From contig CANJKD010000023.1 of NCBI GenBank assembly GCA_947474415.1, positions 1 to 11,243 on the forward strand: DNA of 11,243 bases, given 5' to 3'. The first letter of the stretch is position 1; each line of letters begins with the position of its first letter. Of this stretch, positions 5,721 through 11,243 are shown one piece after another. Under the pieces are notes generated by a model. That model searched no databases. It was not told where the DNA came from and worked only from the letters and a program-made list of their open reading frames with translations. A program made the translations under genes and the position numbers. The stretch is from Burkholderiales bacterium (GTDB taxonomy: Bacteria > Pseudomonadota > Gammaproteobacteria > Burkholderiales > Burkholderiaceae_C).

Positions 5721-7656
5721 GGATCCACCAGGTGACGAGGGGCCAGGCCGGCTGCGCATCGCTCGGGCTGTCGATCGAGTAGTAGGTCGGGCGCACCGCC
5801 GGCATGCCGAACTTGTTCCAGTAGCTCGTGGGCAGCTGAGAGAAATACAGGTCGGGCACCTGCCAGTGGTTCCACATCACGACGCGGTCGAGCGCGCGCG
5901 CGGCGGTGCGCAGTGCGTCGAGCGTCTGGGCCGCGTTCATCGCCTCGACGACGTGGTCGACCGCCGCGCTCTTCACGCCGCGGTAGTTGCTGTTGCCCTT
6001 TTCGTCTGCGGACTTGCTGCCATACAGCTGCTCGTAATCCTTCGGGCTGGGCAGCGTGAACCGGCCTTCGACGATCGCCACCATGTCGAAGTCGTAGTTC
6101 TCCAGGCGCCGCCGATAGAGCGCGAAGTCGACGTTGCGCACCTTCATCTTGATGCCGAGTTTTTCGAGGTTGCGCTGCCAGTCCTCCACGCCCGAGCGCT
6201 CGGACGGCGTCATGTACTCGAACTCGAAGGGCTCGCCCTTGGCATTGCGCAGCACGCCGTCGGCGCCCAGCTTCCAGCCCGCAGCCTCCAGGAGCGACCG
6301 CGCCTTGAGCAGGTTGGCGCGCAGTCGCAAGGCATCGCCGCCGGTATCGGGGGCCACGAACGCCGGGCCGAACACTTCGGCGGGCAGCGCCTGGCGAAAG
6401 GGCTCGAGCAGCTTCAGTTCGGCGGCGGACGGCAGGCCTTCGGCGGCGAAGTCCGAGTTGTTGAACATGCTGCTCGCGCGCCGGAACATCTTGAACCGGT
6501 TGTTCGCGGTATCAAAGTCGTAGGTCAGCCCGATCGCGCTGCGCACGCGCAGGTCCTGGAAGATCGGCCGGCGCAGGTTCAGGTCATAGGCCTGCAGGCC
6601 CTGGCCGAAGCCGGTCTGGAACAGCTCCTTGACGATGCGTCCGTCGTCCCACTTCGGGCCTTTGATCTGGCGGTTCCAGGTGCGCGCGCCGTAGATGCGA
6701 ACGATGTCGAACTCGCCGGCCTTGAAGGCTTCGGTGGCGACCACGTCGTCCTTGTAGTAGCGGTACACGACGCGGTCGAAGTTGAAGAAGCCACGCCGCA
6801 CCGGGAGATCGCGGGCCCAGTAGTCGGGGTTGCGCTTGAACTCGATGCGCCGCCCCGAGTCGACCAGGCCGATCATGTACGGCCCGCTGGTCACCGGGTA
6901 CTCGGTGACGACCTCGTCGAACCGGCGCGGCTTGCCGTCGGGGCCGGTCGTCCACCGGGGTGAAAACACCGGCAACGCACCGAGCGAGAACAGGGTGTCG
7001 GCGCTCTTGTCTTGCAACTCGAAGCGGATGGTGCGTGTGTCGACCACGACCGCGCTCGACACGCCGGCGTACTGGGTCTGGTACGCCGGTGCCACGTACT
7101 TGCTGCGCAGCGTCTCGAAGCTGAACTTCACATCCGCCGCCGTGACCGGGTCGCCGTTGTAAAAGCGCGCCTTCGGGTTCAGGCGAAAGGTGATGGCCGA
7201 CTTGTCGGGTGCCACCAGCATCGCTTCGGCGAGCAGCCCGTACATGGTCTGCGGCTCATCGCCGCTGAGGAGGGTCAGCGATTCCAGCATGAAGATCGCC
7301 AGACCACCCGGCGAACTGCCCTTCACCGTGAAGGGGTTGAACTTGTCGAAGCTGGTACGCCGGTCGGGGTTCTTCAGGTACAGCGTGCCACCCTTCGGTG
7401 CCGTCGGGTCGGCGTACTCGAAGTGAGTGAAACCGGGCCCGTACTTGGGTTCGCCGAAGGCGGCATAGGCATGCACCCAGCCGGCACCCGCAGCGGCAGA
7501 CGCCGCAGGCGCAGCGGGCTGAAGCGCTGCGATGGCAGGGGTGCTGGCGATGAGGTTTGCCGCCGACGCGGCGAGTGCCAGGGCGGCGGGTAGCAGCCAG
7601 GCGAATCGGCGGGTCAGGCTGCGAAGTGTCAAATTGCGAACGGCGGGTTTTCGCAT
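5701..7656 (-). CDS. yejA: YejA-type extracellular peptide-binding protein, copy 2 (SBP_bac_5 family)
   Basis: Periplasmic solute-binding protein of the Yej peptide importer, 651 residues, first gene of the yej cluster in the direction of transcription. It has an Arg-rich start followed by a hydrophobic segment (FAWLLPAALALAASAANLIA) and a probable signal peptidase site after TPAIA near residue 43. Family features include WVHAYAAFGEPKYG, NPDRRTSFDKFN, the SBP_bac_5 block FYNGDPVTAADVKFSFE, the repeated YPVTSGPYMIGLVDSGRR region, and the C-terminal VVMWNHWQVPDLY and LVTWWIRDPARR. The copy just downstream has the same blocks in the same order. The ATG at 7656 is the only reasonable start, but no clear Shine-Dalgarno sequence precedes it. 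Only 45 bp separate it from the thioredoxin-like gene, so both may lie on one transcript. Whether the two YejA copies differ in ligand cannot be read from sequence. Confidence 0.95.
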   Translation of the reverse strand: MRKPAVRNLTLRSLTRRFAWLLPAALALAASAANLIASTPAIAALQPAAPAASAAAGAGWVHAYAAFGEPKYGPGFTHFEYADPTAPKGGTLYLKNPDRRTSFDKFNPFTVKGSSPGGLAIFMLESLTLLSGDEPQTMYGLLAEAMLVAPDKSAITFRLNPKARFYNGDPVTAADVKFSFETLRSKYVAPAYQTQYAGVSSAVVVDTRTIRFELQDKSADTLFSLGALPVFSPRWTTGPDGKPRRFDEVVTEYPVTSGPYMIGLVDSGRRIEFKRNPDYWARDLPVRRGFFNFDRVVYRYYKDDVVATEAFKAGEFDIVRIYGARTWNRQIKGPKWDDGRIVKELFQTGFGQGLQAYDLNLRRPIFQDLRVRSAIGLTYDFDTANNRFKMFRRASSMFNNSDFAAEGLPSAAELKLLEPFRQALPAEVFGPAFVAPDTGGDALRLRANLLKARSLLEAAGWKLGADGVLRNAKGEPFEFEYMTPSERSGVEDWQRNLEKLGIKMKVRNVDFALYRRRLENYDFDMVAIVEGRFTLPSPKDYEQLYGSKSADEKGNSNYRGVKSAAVDHVVEAMNAAQTLDALRTAARALDRVVMWNHWQVPDLYFSQLPTSYWNKFGMPAVRPTYYSIDSPSDAQPAWPLVTWWIRDPARR

Positions 7657-7701
7657 GGCGCGAATGCTAAGCGAAGCACGCTGCCATTTCGCCGAGTGTT
7701 G

Positions 7702-9372
7702 TCATGTGGTTTTCTTCGGCGCAGGCTTGAGCAGCGCTTCGCAATTGGCGCGCTTCGGGTCGGCTGCATCAAGTGCTGTGCAGATGCCGTCGAGCTGGCC
7801 TTGCAGGCGCTTCACCGAGGCGGTGTGCGCCCCGCCCTGGTTCCAGCTTTGCAGCTTGCTGCCAACGCGCTGCAGCGACCGGCCACTGCGCTCGTAGAAC
7901 GCATCGGGCAGGTCTGCGGCTTCGGTCAGCAACTGGCGCGCTGCCTTTTCGATACGGGCCTCGTCGTGCGGCGCCAGCTCGACCATTGCGTTGATGTAGC
8001 TCGCGCCCCATTGCAGCCGTGTCGCCGGGCCTTCGCTCCGGTTGAAAGCTTCCTCGTACCAGTGCAGTGCCTCGGTGGTGTCGCCGCGGTTCTTCGCGTT
8101 GCTGGCCAGTTCCGACATCAGGTAGTAAGGCGAATGGCTCTTTGCGAGATTCGCTTTCAGCAGCGCGTCGGACTCGGCGTCGAGCCCGGACTCGGCGAGC
8201 AGGTAGGCCGCCGCCGTGATCACCGCCTGGCGTTCGTAGCCGTCGGTGATCTCGCGGTCGGCGCGCGCCGTGTGTTCGCGCACGTCGGCAAGCAGGGCCT
8301 CGGGCAGCCCGGGCTTGGGGGCCGCCCGGCTCGCCTTGGCGGCCTTGTTCGTGGCCGGCTTCGCCGCATCGATGCGGGCCATGCCCACCCGCGCCATCAG
8401 GGCCGACAGGCGGTCGGCACGCGACAGCGTGGCATCCGCTTCGAGCCGCTTCAACGCCAGGTCGAACGCGGCGACGAGCTGACCCCGCTGAGGCGTTCCG
8501 GCGGCGCTGAGGGCGCGCGTGATCTCGGGCGCTGCGTTCGTGATCTGGTCGGTGTGCGCGCGTGCGGCCACCGGGTCGGCCAGCAATCGGGTCACCACGA
8601 CCAGGGCTGCGGCATCCGGCTTGCGCCGCGCGTCGTCGCCTGCGGCCGCCAGCGCGTCAAGCCGCAGCCGGGCCGCCAGCTCGGTCTGACCGGCGGGGCA
8701 GGCATCGGCAAGCTGTTCAAGGAGCGCCGCAACCGCGTCTTTCGGCACGAGTTGCTGCTCGTCGGTGCCCCATGAATAGAACGCCAACAGGCGCCAGTCG
8801 CCGGCCGCAAGGCCTTGCCCACCGGCTTTCACCAGCGCCAGCACGTCCTTCACGGGCCGCTGGGCGTTCATGCCGAGCGTCAGCAACTCGGTGTAGCGCT
8901 GCGGGTCGACTTCACCGGGCAGGCGTGTCAGCTCGGTGCCTTGCGGGGTGAACAGCAGCATGGTCGGGTAGCCGCTGACCTTGAACCGGCTGCCGAGCTT
9001 TTGCGCGCCGGGGCTGTCGCCGTCCACGTACACCGGCACGAACGCGCGCGAGCGTTCGATGAAGTCTTGCCGGTTGAACAGCGTGGCCTTGACCTGGTTG
9101 CACGGCGGGCACCACTTCGCGCCCCAGTAGACGAACACCGGCTTGCGCTCGTCCTTCGCCAGCGCGAACGCGGCGTCCACATCGGCGTCGGTCGAGGCGT
9201 GCTTCCAGGCGATGCCCGGCCCGGCGTGGTCGGCTGTGGCTGCTGCGGTCGTCGTGGTGGGCACCGGGAGGGCGGGTGTCGCGTCTTGCGGCCTGGAGCA
9301 AGCGGCGAGGAAAGCGGCGAGCGCCACCGCTGACAGCGTGTGCAGCGAAGCGGCGTAAGGGGTGGGCTTCAT
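7702..9372 (-). CDS. Thioredoxin-domain lipoprotein with long C-terminal region of unknown function
   Basis: A 556-residue exported protein. The start at ATG 9372 gives a lipoprotein signal (SAVALAAFLAAC, lipobox LAAC with Cys25), so it is probably anchored to a membrane on the periplasmic side. After a Thr/Ala/Pro-rich linker (about 30-50), a thioredoxin-fold domain spans about 55-170 with the active site WCPPC (87-91), PVFVYWGAKW before it, and the cis-proline in GYPTMLLF (Pro136). This resembles the Thioredoxin_7/DsbD-gamma-like group: a dithiol oxidoreductase or thiol-reducing partner is likely. The remaining ~380 residues are rich in Ala, Leu and Arg, predicted helical, with a stretch (LHWYEEAFNRSEGPATRLQW) reminiscent of tetratricopeptide-type helices; I do not recognise a named domain there. 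It precedes yejA copy 2 by 45 bp in the same direction. The thioredoxin call is firm; substrate and partner are unknown. Confidence 0.88.
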   Translation of the reverse strand: MKPTPYAASLHTLSAVALAAFLAACSRPQDATPALPVPTTTTAAATADHAGPGIAWKHASTDADVDAAFALAKDERKPVFVYWGAKWCPPCNQVKATLFNRQDFIERSRAFVPVYVDGDSPGAQKLGSRFKVSGYPTMLLFTPQGTELTRLPGEVDPQRYTELLTLGMNAQRPVKDVLALVKAGGQGLAAGDWRLLAFYSWGTDEQQLVPKDAVAALLEQLADACPAGQTELAARLRLDALAAAGDDARRKPDAAALVVVTRLLADPVAARAHTDQITNAAPEITRALSAAGTPQRGQLVAAFDLALKRLEADATLSRADRLSALMARVGMARIDAAKPATNKAAKASRAAPKPGLPEALLADVREHTARADREITDGYERQAVITAAAYLLAESGLDAESDALLKANLAKSHSPYYLMSELASNAKNRGDTTEALHWYEEAFNRSEGPATRLQWGASYINAMVELAPHDEARIEKAARQLLTEAADLPDAFYERSGRSLQRVGSKLQSWNQGGAHTASVKRLQGQLDGICTALDAADPKRANCEALLKPAPKKTT

Positions 9373-9403
9373 GGCGAACCGCGCGGGTCGATTGGGGTCG
9401 CCA

Positions 9404-9432
9404 AGGCTAGCGAAGCGCCCGCGCTGGCGCAA
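9404..9432 (-). promoter_or_regulatory. Candidate sigma-70-like promoter for the thioredoxin lipoprotein gene
   Basis: On the minus strand, TTGCGC (9427-9432) and TAGCCT (9404-9409) are separated by 17 bp, a fair -35/-10 pair for a GC-rich genome. Transcription would begin about 25 bases before the ATG at 9372. Each hexamer has only partial consensus match, so this remains a candidate. Confidence 0.3.
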
Positions 9433-9471
9433 GTCGCACCGCAGCGAATCCATTGGCCCGCCCCGGCCATC

Positions 9472-10461
9472 TCAATCGACTGGCGCCACGGATTCGCATA
9501 CCGGGTCCCGCGAACGCGGGTTCACGAACTGCGCCATCGCCACGCCGGCCAGTGTGAGCGCGGCACCGGCCAGCTTCACGCCGGTAAAGCGTTCGCCGGT
9601 CAGGGCCCAGGCGACCAGCCCGGCCACCGGCGGCATCAAGTACATCAGCGGCGCACTTCGCGCCACCCCGCGCACCGCGTTCACCCAGCCCCAAACCAGC
9701 CAGCCGAGGAAGGCCGACACCAGCACCGCGTACAGCAGGCCGGCCCACAAGGTGGGGCCCACGTCGCCCCAGGCCACGCGCAGGCCGGCCGGCAGGCTGA
9801 GCAGCACGACCGGGCCGCTGCCGAGCAAGGTGGCGTAGGCCATGACCGTGACGCCGCCGTGGCGCTCGATGAGCGGCTTCGCGCTGACCGTGTAGTACGA
9901 GAAGAACGCAGCGGCGACGAGCAGCGTGAGGTCACCGACACTGGCTTGCCAGTGGCCGCCGACCAGCTTGTCGGACAGGAACAGCAGCACGCCCGCACAC
10001 GCCACCGCCACGCCCGCCACCTGGCCACGCGTGAGCTGCTCCAGGCCGTGCCAGTGCAGGATCAGCAGCGTAAACATCGGCCCGCAGGCGAGGATCAGCG
10101 AGCTCGAAAACGCCGTCGACCAGTGGATGCCGTAGGTGACCAGCCCGACGTGCAGCAGGTGCCCGACCAGGCCAAGTTTGAGCAGCGCGAGCCCGTCGGC
10201 GCGGCCCACGCGCGGCCAGTGCAGACCATGCCGCGAGCACAGCAGCAGCGCTGCTGCAACCGGCATGATCAGGTAGCGTGCGAACAGGAATCCGCCCGGC
10301 GTGAGCGCGTTGAACAAGACCTTCTGCACGCTGAAGTTCGAACCCCACACGACGACCATCGCCAGTGCGGCCCAGAGCGCCCGCCTCGAATGGTCGGGCG
10401 GGCCGTGGTCAGCGTCGGGAGGGGAGGGCATCGGTGTCGTGTCTCGTGAAGCAGGCTTCAT
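9472..10461 (-). CDS. EamA/DMT-family transporter (RhaT/YdcZ-like exporter)
   Basis: An inner-membrane protein of 329 residues with the two-repeat, roughly ten-helix layout of the drug/metabolite transporter superfamily. The first EamA repeat spans about 29-163, opening with ALWAALAMVVVWGSNFSVQK, in which WGSNF is the family's typical entry motif, and ending at GVLLFLSDKLVGG. The second repeat spans about 175-310, ending VAWALTGERFTGVKLAGAAL and TLAGVAMAQF. Members export amino acids, metabolites or drugs; the substrate here cannot be inferred. The ATG at 10461 is chosen; ATG 10431 would also leave both repeats intact, and an upstream ATG at 10542 would add a poorly conserved-looking extension. 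The gene is divergent from the HD-like gene and lies 99 bp upstream of the thioredoxin-domain gene. Confidence 0.9.
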   Translation of the reverse strand: MKPASRDTTPMPSPPDADHGPPDHSRRALWAALAMVVVWGSNFSVQKVLFNALTPGGFLFARYLIMPVAAALLLCSRHGLHWPRVGRADGLALLKLGLVGHLLHVGLVTYGIHWSTAFSSSLILACGPMFTLLILHWHGLEQLTRGQVAGVAVACAGVLLFLSDKLVGGHWQASVGDLTLLVAAAFFSYYTVSAKPLIERHGGVTVMAYATLLGSGPVVLLSLPAGLRVAWGDVGPTLWAGLLYAVLVSAFLGWLVWGWVNAVRGVARSAPLMYLMPPVAGLVAWALTGERFTGVKLAGAALTLAGVAMAQFVNPRSRDPVCESVAPVD

Positions 10462-10647
10462 GATCAGCCCCGGAGTGTCGCCGAGGCCGGGTGGCGGTTC
10501 TGCGTGACGCAAGTCTCGCCGGGCGGGGCCCGGGTTCGACATCGCCTCAAGTAATTCGCCGCGCGGACGAAAACCGGGCTTGCGAGCCGCCCGAATCGAA
10601 CCGGACCGGGGTCGCCGTTGCCCACCCGACACTACCGCCGGAGCCCC
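10462..10647. other. Divergent intergenic region between EamA transporter and HD-like gene
   Basis: This 186-bp region must carry the start signals for both divergent genes. I see a GGAG at 10640-10643, four bases before the ATG at 10648, as the ribosome site of the rightward gene. No convincing -35/-10 pair, operator palindrome or riboswitch is evident on either strand. Confidence 0.5.
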
Positions 10648-11243
10648 ATGCAGTACTTCCAACTCGAAGCCCTCAAGCACCTCCTGCGGGTGGGCTTGCC
10701 ATTGCCCTTCAACGTCTACCAGTCCGATCACAAGCTGCTGCTCGCGCGCGGCCAGATCGTCGGCACTGCGTTTAAGCTGGAGGCGCTGTTCGAACGCGGC
10801 ATGCTGGTCGACATCGCCGAGTTGGAAACCGCCCGCGAGCGCATCCTGAAGGCGCCGCGCAACCAGCTTCCCACGATCTGGGGCCGGGCCATCGACAAGG
10901 CCGGCCAGGCCTTGCTGATGCTGCCGACCGATGGCTTTGAAGAGGTGGTCGAAGAGGTGGCCCAACCCCTGGTGGCGCTGGTCGAGCGCGACCCCGACCT
11001 GGCCATCTTCCAGGTGCTGCGTCAGCACGGCAACCGCCACACCCAATACGGCGTGAACCACGCGATCCATTGCGCGATCGCGGTGTTTCTTTCGGCCCAG
11101 CGCTTGGGGCTGGCGGCGCCCGATGTGCAGCGTGCCTTCAAGGCCGCGTTGACGATGAACGTGTCGATGTTCGAGTTGCAGGGCCAGATGGCCACCCAGT
11201 CCGGACCGTTGACCGACGCGCAGCGCGAAGCGATCCACGCCCA
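10648..11243 (+). CDS. HD/HD-GYP-like domain protein with altered HD motif (partial, 3' end outside window)
   Basis: The ATG at 10648, with GGAG just upstream, opens a frame of 198 codons that runs off the right edge. Residues 1-70 (MQYFQLEALKHLLRVGLPLP, then NVYQSDHKLLLARGQIV) resemble the N-terminal region found in Burkholderiales proteins annotated as HD-GYP or HD-domain phosphohydrolases. The HD-like part begins near 125: YGVNHAIHCAIAVFLSAQRL (134-153) aligns with the helix carrying the first metal-binding His (His138), and GPLTDAQREAIHA (186-198) aligns with the GPLT-x-x-E segment that follows the HD doublet in HD-GYP proteins. Where the catalytic HD-x-GK motif is expected, the sequence reads TMNVSMFELQ (169-178), so the His-Asp pair is apparently replaced by Met170-Asn171. 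The protein may therefore be a non-catalytic sensor or scaffold related to cyclic-di-GMP signalling. The rest of the domain is missing, so family assignment is tentative. Confidence 0.7.
   Translation, partial: MQYFQLEALKHLLRVGLPLPFNVYQSDHKLLLARGQIVGTAFKLEALFERGMLVDIAELETARERILKAPRNQLPTIWGRAIDKAGQALLMLPTDGFEEVVEEVAQPLVALVERDPDLAIFQVLRQHGNRHTQYGVNHAIHCAIAVFLSAQRLGLAAPDVQRAFKAALTMNVSMFELQGQMATQSGPLTDAQREAIHA

Noticed and set aside
5721..5759. ATG 5759 as the start of yejA copy 1
   Set aside because: It would add 13 residues before an already complete signal peptide and enlarge the overlap with the upstream gene to 59 bp; GTG 5720 gives a length matching the paralogue. It is not excluded.
9507..9520. 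CCCGCG-AA-CGCGGG hairpin as a terminator of the EamA gene
   Set aside because: It lies inside the coding sequence, about 35 bp before the stop, and no T-run follows on either strand.
10462..10542. Extended EamA transporter start at ATG 10542
   Set aside because: The added residues are polar and Arg/Pro-rich without family similarity, and the start at 10461 gives a length normal for the family.

Overview
The window is a stretch of a GC-rich (roughly two-thirds G+C by eye) bacterial chromosome. Codon use and gene content suggest a betaproteobacterium of the order Burkholderiales (Rubrivivax/Leptothrix/Ideonella-like). This assignment is an inference from style and protein similarity; no marker gene is present. 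Coding density is very high, and every gene except the last lies on the minus strand.

Reading in the direction of transcription (right to left from about 10.46 kb): an EamA-type drug/metabolite exporter (9472-10461); a secreted lipoprotein with a thioredoxin domain and a long uncharacterised C-terminal region (7702-9372); then a complete yej-type peptide ABC transporter operon. The operon has two tandem substrate-binding proteins (yejA copies at 5701-7656 and 3771-5720), permeases yejB (2716-3750) and yejE (1595-2719), and the double-ATPase yejF (1-1116, running off the left edge). The genes are tightly packed: an overlap at yejA/yejA, 20 bp between the second yejA and yejB, and a 4-bp ATGA overlap at yejB/yejE. 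In E. coli the orthologous YejABEF system imports peptides and microcin C; the same type of job is expected here, with two binding proteins probably feeding one permease/ATPase core.

The most unusual feature sits inside this operon. Between yejE and yejF a small GxxExxY-family gene (PD-(D/E)XK-like fold) is bracketed by an inverted repeat (about 1127-1173 and 1528-1576; 24 of the 25 outermost bases match) built from short CGCAGAGG-type units. The repeat arms are translated: one encodes part of the protein's N-terminus and the other its C-terminus. This looks like a roughly 450-490 bp mobile or selfish cassette that has settled in a transport operon without breaking the flanking frames.

At the right end, divergently transcribed across a 186-bp intergenic region, is the 5' part of a gene for a protein resembling HD/HD-GYP phosphohydrolases (10648 to beyond the edge) in which the metal-binding His-Asp pair appears to be replaced by Met-Asn. 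No RNA genes, CRISPR arrays, classical insertion sequences or convincing terminators were found.
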